Below, one piece after another: positions 40,148-48,205 of a DNA stretch of 64,000 bases. The translations under genes and the position numbers were made by a program. Positions within the stretch are counted from its first letter, which is position 1, and every line of letters starts with the position of its first letter. Source of the DNA: Ovoidimarina sp050299695 (GTDB taxonomy: Bacteria; Pseudomonadota; Alphaproteobacteria; Rhodobacterales; Rhodobacteraceae); the NCBI GenBank assembly GCA_050299695.1, contig JBNKWI010000004.1, positions 1 to 64,000 on the forward strand, written 5' to 3'. Under the pieces are notes generated by a model that did no database searches, was not told the origin of the DNA, and was given only the letters and a program-made list of their open reading frames with translations.

Positions 40148-41035
40148 CTAGTACTTTGATTTTTCGGTACCGGCACGCCGGCGATATGTCGTGACGCCGA
40201 CAGTATCGAACCCGATCTTGCCCGGGTCGTGGATCCGCTCGGAATGCCCGAGGAAGAACCATCCCCCCGGCATCAGGGCAGAGTGGAACCGCGGCCAGAG
40301 CGCCGCCTGCGTTTCCTCGGAGAAGTAGATCACAACGTTTCTGCAGAAGATGGCGTCGAAGCCGCCGCGCATGGGCCATTGGGCCATCAGGTTGAGCTGC
40401 CGGAAGCTTACGAGACTGCGGATGCGATCCTTGGCCGAAAACCACTCACCGTCCTCACCGCGGGACCGATCGAAGTATCGCGCGAGCAGCGCCTCGGGAA
40501 TCGACTGCACCTGACGGTCGTCGTATTGACCGGCCTTCGCCGCAGCCAGCACCTTGAGGTCGATGTCGGACGCGAGGATCTTGACGTCGTGTGTGTCGAT
40601 CTTGTTGTCGGCCTCGAGGAGCGTCATCGCGATCGAGTAGGGTTCCTGGCCTGTCGAGCAACCCGCTGACCAGATTCTGATCCGCCCGCCCTGACGCGCG
40701 CGCTCCAGGAGCCCGGGAAGAACCTTTTCCCGAAGCGCGGCGAAGTGATGGTCCTCGCGGAAGAAATGCGAGACGTTCGTCGTCAGGGCCGAGACCATCT
40801 GCTCGAGTTCGGTGGCGCCGTCGGGGCCTTCGACATGGTCGAGATACTGGTCGAATGTCGGAATGCCGGTCACCTTGAGGCGCCGGGCCAGGCGCGACTG
40901 CACCATCGTCCGCTTGCTGTCCGGGATCGAGAGGCCGGCAGCCGCCAGTGCGATCTTCGTGACACGCACGAACGCCGCGGTGTCGAGCACCGCGATCGAG
41001 GCGTCCCGCGCCGGTATCCCGCCCAGAGAGCTCAC
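40148..41035 (-). CDS. cheR: Chemotaxis protein methyltransferase CheR
   Basis: CheR methylates glutamates of chemoreceptors using S-adenosylmethionine. This 295-residue protein has an N-terminal helical domain (KRTMVQSRLARRLKVTGI) and a SAM-binding domain with RIWSAGCSTGQEPYSIAM and the FDAIFCRNVVIYFSEE strand. The GTG start overlaps the cheW stop (GTGA). No cheB is found in this operon, so demethylation must be encoded elsewhere or be absent. Confidence 0.94.
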   Translation of the reverse strand: MSSLGGIPARDASIAVLDTAAFVRVTKIALAAAGLSIPDSKRTMVQSRLARRLKVTGIPTFDQYLDHVEGPDGATELEQMVSALTTNVSHFFREDHHFAALREKVLPGLLERARQGGRIRIWSAGCSTGQEPYSIAMTLLEADNKIDTHDVKILASDIDLKVLAAAKAGQYDDRQVQSIPEALLARYFDRSRGEDGEWFSAKDRIRSLVSFRQLNLMAQWPMRGGFDAIFCRNVVIYFSEETQAALWPRFHSALMPGGWFFLGHSERIHDPGKIGFDTVGVTTYRRRAGTEKSKY

Positions 41036-41511
41036 GCAGCGACGTCCGTCGTGGTCGGGACGACCTGGGGAAGGTCGAGGATGCGGATCATTCGGCCTTC
41101 GACGATGGTGAGCGCCCGCACGAAGCTGTGGCCGCGGTCGGCCGACATTTCGGGCGGCGGCTGCAGCTGGCTTTGCGGGATCGACAGGATGTCGGACACC
41201 GCGTCGACACGAAGGCCGACGGTGCGGCCGCCGATGTCCACGACGATGATCACGTTCCGCTCTGTCGGCTCCTCTGCCGGGAGGCCGAGCCGCATCGCGA
41301 GATCCACCACCGGGAGGACAGCGCCGCGCAGGTTGATCACGCCGCGCACGTAGGGAGGCGAATGCGGCAGCGAGGTGGCGCGGGTCCAGCCGCGGATCTC
41401 GCGGACCGACATGATTTCGACGGAATACTCGCTTTCGCCGACGCGGAACGAGAGGAGTTCGACTTCGTCGGTCTGGACGGGCGTGTCGGTTTCGGTTTTG
41501 ACCGGGTCCAT
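41032..41511 (-). CDS. cheW: Chemotaxis coupling protein CheW
   Basis: CheW couples chemoreceptors to the kinase CheA at the membrane array. This 159-residue protein has the SH3-like CheW fold with SFRVGESEYSVEIMSVREIRG, then PHSPPYVRGVINLRGAVLPVVDLAMRLGL, which is the conserved receptor and CheA contact region. It lies 9 bases after cheA in the operon. Confidence 0.94.
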   Translation of the reverse strand: MDPVKTETDTPVQTDEVELLSFRVGESEYSVEIMSVREIRGWTRATSLPHSPPYVRGVINLRGAVLPVVDLAMRLGLPAEEPTERNVIIVVDIGGRTVGLRVDAVSDILSIPQSQLQPPPEMSADRGHSFVRALTIVEGRMIRILDLPQVVPTTTDVAA

Positions 41512-41520
41512 GGGGCTCTC

Positions 41521-43812
41521 CTAGGCAATGGCGAGATTGGGCTCGGGGCGGCTGCGCCCTGAAGCATTGGCAAGAAGGTCTGTCGGGTCGAGGATCAGGG
41601 CGATCTGACCGTCGCCGAGGATCGTCGCGGCGGCGACGCCGGGCACCCGGCCGTAGCTTTCCTCCAGGCCCTTGATGACGACCTGGCGCTGGTCTTCGAT
41701 CCCGTCGACCACGAGCGCGGCCCGCTTTCCGTCTTCCTGGGTGATCAGGAGAACGATCGCGCCGTCATACTTGCTGCGCGGCTGCGAATATCCGAGCTCG
41801 GTTCCCAGATCGATCAGCGGCACGAAGACGTCGCGGACGCGGATGACCTGCGTCGACGGGCCCAGGCCACGGACGTCCTCGGGGCCAATGGACAAGGTCT
41901 CGGACACCGAACTGAGCGGCAGCACCAGTGTTTCGTCGGCCACGGTCACGACCATGCCGTCCAGCACCGCGAGCGTCAGCGGCAGCGAGATCGAGAAGGT
42001 CGTGCCGATACCCGACTGGGACGAGATCGCGATGCGGCCCCCCAGGGAGCTGATCGCGTTCTTGACGACGTCCATGCCGACGCCGCGGCCCGAGAGGTTG
42101 GAAATCTCCTTGGCGGTCGAGAAGCCGGGGAGGAAGAGGAGATTGTCGATCTCGGTCTCGGACAGGTCCTGTCCGGGCGCGATCAGTCCTTTCGATTCGG
42201 CGATAGACTTGACGCGGTCGCGGTCGATGCCGCCCCCGTCATCGGTGATCTCGATAACGACACGGCCGGACCGGTGCGACGCGCTCAGGGTCACATGGCC
42301 CTCGGCGGATTTGCCGGCGGCAAGGCGCATCTCGGTGGATTCGAGCCCGTGGTCGACCGCGTTCCGGATCATGTGAGTGAGCGGATCGGCCAGGCGTTCG
42401 ATGACGGTCTTGTCGATCTCGGTCGATTCGCCCTCGGTCCGGAGGCGGACGGTCTTGTTCACCGAGGCAGACGCTTCTCGGACGATCCGGCCCATGCGCT
42501 GGAACAGCGATTTCACCGGCTGGGCGCGGATCATCATCACGCTGTCCTGAATGTCGCGGGTGAGCTGCTGGAACTCGTCCAATCCGGTTGCGATCTTGGA
42601 GTTGCCCGACAGGCCGGTCGCGGCGATCGACTGCGAGAGCATGGCCTGGTTGATGACCAGCTCGCCGACGAGGTTCACAAGGCGGTCGACGCGGTCGAGA
42701 TCGACGCGGACGGTGGGCCCGGGCTGCGACGCCTGGCCCGAGCCGCCGGCCTTTTCGGCGTCTGCGTCGGGCTTCGGCGCGGGTCTTGCCGGCTCTTCCC
42801 GAGTCGCGGCCGGCATTGGCGCGGCCGGTTTGGGCGCCGGAGGCGTCGGCACGGCGCTCTTCTTCGGTGCCGCGACGGCCGGAGCGGCCGCGACCGCGGG
42901 TTCGGGCGCGGGTTCGGGCGCGGGGGCCGGTGCCTCGTCGGCCTCAGTTCCGGCATCGGCCCCGACCTTGCTGACTTCGAGTAGGCAGAGACCATCGACG
43001 AAATCGAAGACCTCGCGGATCGCTGCCGCGTCGACATTGGTCGATAGCTCGATCCTCCAGCTCAGGAGGCTGGTGTTCGGGCCGTACTCGGCGAGGTCGG
43101 GCGACGGCGCAACCGTGCAGGTCGTTTCGGCCCGGCCGAGCGCCTCAAGGGCGCGCAACAGGAACAGCGGGTCGTTGCCGGAGCGATAGAGCTCGGGTTC
43201 GGGTCGGAAGATGACCTCGAAAAGATGCGACAGGGCAGACGCGTCGTCATCTTCCTTTTCGTCCGCGTCACCGTCCGCGTCCTCGGCATCGAGATCCTCC
43301 GCCTCGTCGGCCGGGGTGCTTTCCTCCTCGGGCGCGTCGGACAGATCGAGATCGGGCAGGTCGATGGCGATTCCCATGGGCTGGAAATCGACCTCGGGCT
43401 CGGGTTCGGCACCGCCCGCCCCATCTTCGCCGGCGAGCGCCTTCAGCTGGTTCACCAGCGGCGCCATCTCGTCTTCGGACAGGAGTTCGCCATCCCGCGA
43501 GACCCGTACGAGATCCGACAGCATGTCGGCGCATTGGAAGAACAGCTGTACGATGTGTTCCTCGATGGCCAGGGAACCGCTGCGCACATCGTCCATCACC
43601 GTCTCGAAGGTGTGGGCGAAGCCGACCAGCTGATCGAGGCCGAAGGCGCCCGCACCGCCCTTGATCGAATGGACGGCCCGGAACGCGACGTTGATCGTCT
43701 CGCTGGTGTGGTCTCCGCCTTCCATGGACGCGAGTGCGTCCTGGAGGCCTTCGAGAAGTTCGTCGCACTCGATGAAGAACGAGTTGCGGATCTCCTGCAT
43801 CGGATCGGACAT
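41521..43812 (-). CDS. cheA: Chemotaxis histidine kinase CheA
   Basis: This 763-residue kinase passes phosphate from its own histidine to CheY and other receivers. The Hpt (P1) domain has His48 in AVHSIKGGAGAF. Acidic and Ala/Pro-rich linkers (about 170-210 and 270-350) flank a P2-like region. Dimerisation P3 follows, then the ATPase P4 with HMIRNAVDHGLES and DDGGGID, GRGVGMDVVKNAI, and the CheW-like P5 at the end. It lies 6 bases after the first cheY. Confidence 0.96.
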   Translation of the reverse strand: MSDPMQEIRNSFFIECDELLEGLQDALASMEGGDHTSETINVAFRAVHSIKGGAGAFGLDQLVGFAHTFETVMDDVRSGSLAIEEHIVQLFFQCADMLSDLVRVSRDGELLSEDEMAPLVNQLKALAGEDGAGGAEPEPEVDFQPMGIAIDLPDLDLSDAPEEESTPADEAEDLDAEDADGDADEKEDDDASALSHLFEVIFRPEPELYRSGNDPLFLLRALEALGRAETTCTVAPSPDLAEYGPNTSLLSWRIELSTNVDAAAIREVFDFVDGLCLLEVSKVGADAGTEADEAPAPAPEPAPEPAVAAAPAVAAPKKSAVPTPPAPKPAAPMPAATREEPARPAPKPDADAEKAGGSGQASQPGPTVRVDLDRVDRLVNLVGELVINQAMLSQSIAATGLSGNSKIATGLDEFQQLTRDIQDSVMMIRAQPVKSLFQRMGRIVREASASVNKTVRLRTEGESTEIDKTVIERLADPLTHMIRNAVDHGLESTEMRLAAGKSAEGHVTLSASHRSGRVVIEITDDGGGIDRDRVKSIAESKGLIAPGQDLSETEIDNLLFLPGFSTAKEISNLSGRGVGMDVVKNAISSLGGRIAISSQSGIGTTFSISLPLTLAVLDGMVVTVADETLVLPLSSVSETLSIGPEDVRGLGPSTQVIRVRDVFVPLIDLGTELGYSQPRSKYDGAIVLLITQEDGKRAALVVDGIEDQRQVVIKGLEESYGRVPGVAAATILGDGQIALILDPTDLLANASGRSRPEPNLAIA

Positions 43813-43818
43813 GACGCC

Positions 43819-44187
43819 TTACCCCGCAACCATATGGATGGCACGCACCAGCTTGTCGGGGTCGAAGGGCTTGACGATCCAGCCCGTCGCTCCGGCCTCG
43901 CGGGCGCGGGCCTTGAGTTCTGCCGAACTTTCCGTCGTCAGCACGAGGATCGGCGTCGACATCGTGTCCTGTCGCGCGCGGGTCGCGTCGATGAAGCCGA
44001 ATCCGTCGAGCCTCGGCATGTTGATATCGGTGATGATGACGTCGGGCGTGACGGTATCGAGAACTTCGAGCCCGTGCTGCCCGTCCTCGGCCAGGTGGCA
44101 CTGGAACCCGGCTTGCAGGAGCGTGAACTTGATCATTTCGCGCATGGTGCGGCTGTCATCGACGGCAAACACGCTCAGACTCATCAT
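43819..44187 (-). CDS. cheY: CheY-type response regulator (proximal copy)
   Basis: This 122-residue receiver has the acid pair in FAVDDSRTMRE, the phospho-acceptor Asp53 in ITDINMPRLDG, TTE as the Thr switch, and the Lys in VKPFD. It overlaps the STAS gene stop by 4 bases and lies 6 bases ahead of cheA. One of the two CheY proteins likely binds the motor and the other may serve as a phosphate sink, but the sequence does not say which. Confidence 0.94.
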   Translation of the reverse strand: MMSLSVFAVDDSRTMREMIKFTLLQAGFQCHLAEDGQHGLEVLDTVTPDVIITDINMPRLDGFGFIDATRARQDTMSTPILVLTTESSAELKARAREAGATGWIVKPFDPDKLVRAIHMVAG

Positions 44188-44498
44188 TCCGTCCTTTCGA
44201 CATCGAAAATCGTTTGGTCCATGCCCAGCGTCGCGAGATGGGCGGCTGCCCCTGCGGGCAGCGCTTCGACGGTGAAGGCATTCCCGTCGGCGGCCCAGCT
44301 TCGGGCCGCGACGATCAGGGTCTGTACGGCATGGGCGCCGAGCTGTTCGACCGCCGAGGGATCGATCGTCAGGTCGCTGCCCCGCAGTTCCTGCAATTCC
44401 TTCGCGAGATCGTCCGATCCTTTCAGATCCAGCTTGGATTTCAACGCGAGCCGGCCGGTCGCCGCCGCGTCTGCGTTCTGCGCATCTTGTGCCGTCAT
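44184..44498 (-). CDS. STAS-domain protein, first gene of chemotaxis operon
   Basis: This 104-residue protein has a STAS-like core: LKSKLDLKGSDDLAKELQELRGSDLTIDPSAVEQLGAHAVQTLIVA. That is the SpoIIAA/MlaB-type anti-sigma antagonist fold. Such a small protein heads the cheY-cheA-cheW cluster in other alphaproteobacteria, where its role is unsettled. The gene overlaps cheY (ATGA). A candidate CtrA box lies about 55 bases upstream. Confidence 0.82.
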   Translation of the reverse strand: MTAQDAQNADAAATGRLALKSKLDLKGSDDLAKELQELRGSDLTIDPSAVEQLGAHAVQTLIVAARSWAADGNAFTVEALPAGAAAHLATLGMDQTIFDVERTE

Positions 44499-44551
44499 CT
44501 CTACTCAGCCATCCGAACCACCGTACGTTGGCTGCTCTTCGCAGGACGGGG

Positions 44552-44566
44552 TTAAGGCGGCGTTAC
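44552..44566. promoter_or_regulatory. Candidate CtrA box of the chemotaxis operon
   Basis: TTAA, seven bases (GGCGGCG), TTAC matches the CtrA consensus TTAA-N7-TTAA at 7 of 8 positions and lies 54 bases upstream of the operon's first start codon. CtrA is known to control motility and chemotaxis genes in Rhodobacterales, which makes the site plausible. Confidence 0.5.
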
Positions 44567-44597
44567 GCCAAGCAGGGAATTTGCAGGACTTGTGTGG

Positions 44598-45581
44598 CTA
44601 CGCCGCAGGCGCCGGGGCGATCCGGGCGAGATGGGCGGCGGTGCCCGCCAGGGCGGCAAAATCGTCCTCGATCACCTGGACCGGGAAGGATTCGAGAAAC
44701 CCGGCGAAACGGCCCTTGTCGCGGAACGATTCGGCAAAGCCGAAGCGGTCGAGCCAGGGCGCCATGGCGCGCGCGACGCCGCCGGCGAGGTAGATTCCGC
44801 CGAAGGGCAGGTGGATCAGGGCCTGGTCGCCCGCGACGCAACCGAGAAAATGCACGAACCGGGCAACGGCGGCCTCGGCGCGCGGATCGCTGCCGGCGGC
44901 GCAGGCTTCCATGATCGTCGCGGCGTCGGCGGTGCGGGGATCGCCCGCCTCGTCGCCGAGCCAGGCATAGACATAGGTGAGGCCGCGGCCCGAGAGGACC
45001 TCCTCGACGGCGGGGAAGCCGTGCCGTTCCGCGAGCCAATCGCCGAGGCGTTTGTCCTCCAAGGTGCGGAGCGGTAAGGAAGAATGCCCGGTTTCGGAAG
45101 CCGCCACCACGCGCGCGGCGCCGGCGCTGTGCACCGGCGCGACGTTGAACCCTGTGCCGACGCCGATCACCAGGCGCGTGGCGTCTTCGGGTGCGGGCAC
45201 GCCGGGGAGGACCGGGCGCAGGTTCTCCTGAGCGATGTGCCCGAGTGCATGGCCCTGAGCCTGCAGGTCGTTCAGGATCGCCACAGTGCCGGCCCCGGTC
45301 GCGCCGGCCAAGGTCGCCTCGTCGATCGACCAGTCGAGATTGGTGAGCGCGCCGACCCCGTCCTTCACCGGCCCCGCCACCGCGACGCAGGCGGCATGGC
45401 AGGCGCTTTCGCCGCGCTCGGCGAGGTAGGCGCGGAGCACCGCCTCGAGGCCGGGATAGTCGGCATTGCGGAACCGGCGGATCGTGTCGGGCAGAAGCGT
45501 CGCCCCACGCGCCAGCGCGACGCGGGTATTGGTGCCGCCGATATCGGCGAGCAGCGAATGCGGGGCGGCGGCGGGATCCAT
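44598..45581 (-). CDS. glk: Glucokinase
   Basis: Glucokinase phosphorylates glucose with ATP to glucose 6-phosphate. This 327-residue protein has the ATP-binding LLADIGGTNTRVALARG at the start, VAVAGPVKDGVGALTNLDW (sugar site with LTN), ILNDLQAQGHALG, and GVGTGFNVAPVH, which match the bacterial Glk group rather than the ROK family. It is the last gene after aglR and bgl, 9 bases past bgl, and would phosphorylate glucose released by both glucosidases. Confidence 0.94.
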   Translation of the reverse strand: MDPAAAPHSLLADIGGTNTRVALARGATLLPDTIRRFRNADYPGLEAVLRAYLAERGESACHAACVAVAGPVKDGVGALTNLDWSIDEATLAGATGAGTVAILNDLQAQGHALGHIAQENLRPVLPGVPAPEDATRLVIGVGTGFNVAPVHSAGAARVVAASETGHSSLPLRTLEDKRLGDWLAERHGFPAVEEVLSGRGLTYVYAWLGDEAGDPRTADAATIMEACAAGSDPRAEAAVARFVHFLGCVAGDQALIHLPFGGIYLAGGVARAMAPWLDRFGFAESFRDKGRFAGFLESFPVQVIEDDFAALAGTAAHLARIAPAPAA

Positions 45582-45590
45582 CGTCTCTCC

Positions 45591-46913
45591 TCAGCGCGAA
45601 AGCGCGGCGCTCAGGGCGTGATAGGACGCTTTCGGCGTGCGCTTCAAGCTGTCGAAATCCACGTGAACGAGGCCGAACCTTTTCTCGTAGCCGTAGGACC
45701 ATTCGAAATTGTCCATGAGCGACCAGGCGATGTAGCCCGCGACCGGCACGCGAGCCGCGATCGCGCGGCGGACGGCGCCAAGATGGCTGTCGAGATAGGC
45801 GATGCGGTGCGGATCCGCGACCGCACCGTCCGTGACGACATCCGGTGCGGCGAGGCCGTTTTCGGTGACGTAGATCGGCAGGCCCTTCGTGTAGTCCTCG
45901 TGCGTGCGGCGCAGGAAGAATTCGAGCCCCTCGGGATAGATCTCCCAGCCCATCGCGGTCTTGGGCAGAGGGCCCTCGACTTCCTTGTGGGCGGGCCAGG
46001 GGCCGGAATCGGGCGCCATGAGCTTGCGGGTGTAGTAGTTGATGCCGCACCAGTCGAGCGGCGCACGGATCGTGTCGAAATCCTCCTGCCAGCCGGCCGG
46101 GAGGTGCGGGCCGAGGCCCTCGAGCACCTCTGCGGGGTATTCGCCGCGGAACACGCCCGAGAGGAAGAAGCGGTTGTAGTAGCCGTCATAGAGATGGGCG
46201 GCCTTTCGGGCCGCGTCGCTCGCGTCGGCGGGTTCCGCATATTCCATGTTGAAGACGCAGCCGAGGTTCTTCATGCCGAGCGCCCGCATCGCCTGGATCG
46301 AACGGCCATGCGAAACCAGTAGGAGGTGCATGGCGCGGGCGGTGGCGCGGATGTCGCGCAGGCCGGGCGCGTGGACGCCGAGGAAATGCGAGAGCCAGCT
46401 CACGCACCAGGGTTCGTTGATCGGCGCGGCGGACCAGACCCGGTCGCCGATGCGGCGCATCACCACCTCGGTGAAATCGGCGAACCAGTTCGGCATGTCG
46501 GCATTGCGCCAGCCGCCCATATCGGCGAGCGGCTGCGGCAGTTCCCAGTGGTACAGCGTGGCGGCCGGCTTGATGCCGCGCGCGAGCAGGCCGTCGACGA
46601 GCCGGTCGTAGAAATCGAGACCCTCCTCGTTGGGGGCGCCGCGCCCCTCGGGCATCACCCGCGACCAGTTCGTCGAGAACCGGTAGGTGTCGAGATGGGC
46701 GCCGGCGACGAGGTCGAGATCTTCCTCCCAGCGGTGATAGTGGTCGCAGGCCCGGGCGCCGTTCTCGGCGCGCACGACGTTGCCGGGCGTGGCCGCGAAG
46801 CTGTCCCAGTGACAGGGGCCGGCGCCGCCGAAGGACTGGCCCTCGATCTGGTAGGCCGAGGTCGCGACGCCGAAGAGGAAATCGTCGGGGAAATCGGCGC
46901 GGGTGAAGTTCAT
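45591..46913 (-). CDS. bglA: Beta-glucosidase (GH1)
   Basis: This 440-residue GH1 enzyme hydrolyses beta-glucosides, probably in the cytosol as no signal peptide is present. The acid/base Glu167 is in PINEPWCVSW and the nucleophile Glu351 in IYVTENGL. FLFGVATSAYQIEG and the C-terminal SLMDNFEWSYGYEKRFGL are family hallmarks. The gene lies 3 bases after aglR and 9 bases before glk, so it is co-regulated with alpha-glucoside uptake. Confidence 0.95.
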   Translation of the reverse strand: MNFTRADFPDDFLFGVATSAYQIEGQSFGGAGPCHWDSFAATPGNVVRAENGARACDHYHRWEEDLDLVAGAHLDTYRFSTNWSRVMPEGRGAPNEEGLDFYDRLVDGLLARGIKPAATLYHWELPQPLADMGGWRNADMPNWFADFTEVVMRRIGDRVWSAAPINEPWCVSWLSHFLGVHAPGLRDIRATARAMHLLLVSHGRSIQAMRALGMKNLGCVFNMEYAEPADASDAARKAAHLYDGYYNRFFLSGVFRGEYPAEVLEGLGPHLPAGWQEDFDTIRAPLDWCGINYYTRKLMAPDSGPWPAHKEVEGPLPKTAMGWEIYPEGLEFFLRRTHEDYTKGLPIYVTENGLAAPDVVTDGAVADPHRIAYLDSHLGAVRRAIAARVPVAGYIAWSLMDNFEWSYGYEKRFGLVHVDFDSLKRTPKASYHALSAALSR

Positions 46914-46916
46914 CTG

Positions 46917-47960
46917 TCAGGCCTTTCTTTTCGTGGGGATCTTCGGCGCAGGGCCGGTCGATGCGCCGATCACGAAATCGGCCTCGAGCAGGATCTGGGG
47001 CAGCGTTCCGGGATCGGCGATCTGGCGGATCAGCGCCTCGGCGGCGCGGCGGCCCGCCTCCCAGACCGAGGAGCGGATCGCGGTGAAGAGCGGCTCCTCG
47101 TCGCCGTTCCGGAAATAGGACAGAACGTCGTCGTGGCTGATGAGCGAGAGGTCGCGGCCCAGCTTCAGGCCTTGTTCGACCGCGGCGCGGCGGATGCCGA
47201 AGGCGATGATCGTCGAGGAGGCGAGGATCGCGGTCGGCCGGTTCTCCGTGGCGAGGAGCGTTCTCGCGGCGCGGTAGCCGTATTGCTCGGTCATCTCGTC
47301 CGAAAGCATCAGCGCGGGGTCCGCCTCCAGGCCGCGGACGGCAAGGCCCTCGGTGAAGCCTTCGCGACGGCGGCGGGCGAAGTCGTAGCTCTCGAGCCCG
47401 TTCACCAGGGCGATCCGCCTGTGGCCCAGATCGACGAGGAACTCGGCCGCCCGGCGGAACGCGCGCCGGTTGTTGATGTCGACCCAGGAATAGCCCTCCG
47501 CCTCCTCGCCGGCGCGTCCGTGCACCACGAACGGGATGCCGATCTCGCGCAGGAGCGCGATTCGCCGGTCGCCGGGGCGGGGAGAATGCACGATCAACCC
47601 GTCGACCAGCTGCTTGGCCGCCATGTTCCGGTAGTGGCTCTCCTGCTCGTCGTCGGGCACCACCGAGAGCACGAGATCGTAGCCCGCCCTGGTATAGGTC
47701 TCGCTCGCCCCGGCGATGGTGTCGGCGAAGACCGGGTTGACCATCTCGTGGCGGGTCGAGACCGGCAGGATGTGGCCGATCGCCATGGAACGCCCGGTGG
47801 CCAGGGCCTTGGCGCGCACGTTGGGCCGGTAATCGTGCCGCTTGGCCGCCGCCATGACCCGGGCGCGGGTCACCTCGCTGACCTCCGGATAGCCGTTCAG
47901 CGCACGGCTGACGGTGGTCTGCGACAGACCGAGCTGGGCGGCGAGATCCTTGAGCTTCAT
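46917..47960 (-). CDS. aglR: LacI family repressor AglR
   Basis: This 347-residue regulator has the LacI helix-turn-helix MKLKDLAAQLGLSQTTVSRALNGYPEVS at its N terminus and then a sugar-binding domain (AIGHILPVSTRHEMVNPVFADTIAGA, DGLIVHSPRP, GFTEGLAVRGLE). It heads the aglR-bgl-glk operon and diverges from aglEFGAK. Two palindromes typical of LacI operators lie in the shared region, one 15 bases from its own start, so auto-control and control of both operons is expected. The inducer is likely an alpha-glucoside. The ATG begins the DNA-binding helix, so upstream starts were rejected. Confidence 0.92.
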   Translation of the reverse strand: MKLKDLAAQLGLSQTTVSRALNGYPEVSEVTRARVMAAAKRHDYRPNVRAKALATGRSMAIGHILPVSTRHEMVNPVFADTIAGASETYTRAGYDLVLSVVPDDEQESHYRNMAAKQLVDGLIVHSPRPGDRRIALLREIGIPFVVHGRAGEEAEGYSWVDINNRRAFRRAAEFLVDLGHRRIALVNGLESYDFARRRREGFTEGLAVRGLEADPALMLSDEMTEQYGYRAARTLLATENRPTAILASSTIIAFGIRRAAVEQGLKLGRDLSLISHDDVLSYFRNGDEEPLFTAIRSSVWEAGRRAAEALIRQIADPGTLPQILLEADFVIGASTGPAPKIPTKRKA

Positions 47961-47974
47961 GCGTCCAAGTTTCT

Positions 47975-47988
47975 CCAAAGCGGTTTGA
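47975..47988. promoter_or_regulatory. AglR operator, proximal to aglR
   Basis: CCAAAGCGGTTTGA is an imperfect version (5 of 7 dyad positions) of the perfect palindrome found 145 bases away. It lies 15 bases upstream of the aglR start, well placed for autoregulation. Confidence 0.6.
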
Positions 47989-48119
47989 AGTTCAACGAAA
48001 TTATTCGTCGATCCGTCCGGCGCGCCTACCACCGGGGGTAGGTCCGGTGGTGAAGTTTTCTGTCGAGAACTGCTTGCGGGATTGACTCCGTGCGCGGATT
48101 CGGCAACCGTCGGCTGCAT

Positions 48120-48133
48120 CCAAAGCGCTTTGG
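48120..48133. promoter_or_regulatory. AglR operator, proximal to aglE
   Basis: CCAAAGCGCTTTGG is a perfect 14-bp palindrome with the CG centre typical of LacI-family operators. It lies 72 bases upstream of aglE and 145 bases, centre to centre, from the second site, so repression by looping is possible. Confidence 0.78.
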
Positions 48134-48205
48134 CGATGGACGAATTCGTCGGGCGCGATAGGTTAAGAACGTGTAAAGAAACACGATACCGGGAGGGAAA
48201 TCGTA

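Noticed and set aside
43225..44793. Open frame of over 500 codons opposite cheA, cheY and STAS
   Set aside because: It is antisense to the chemotaxis operon and has no domain or signal. The shadow comes from high GC at third positions.
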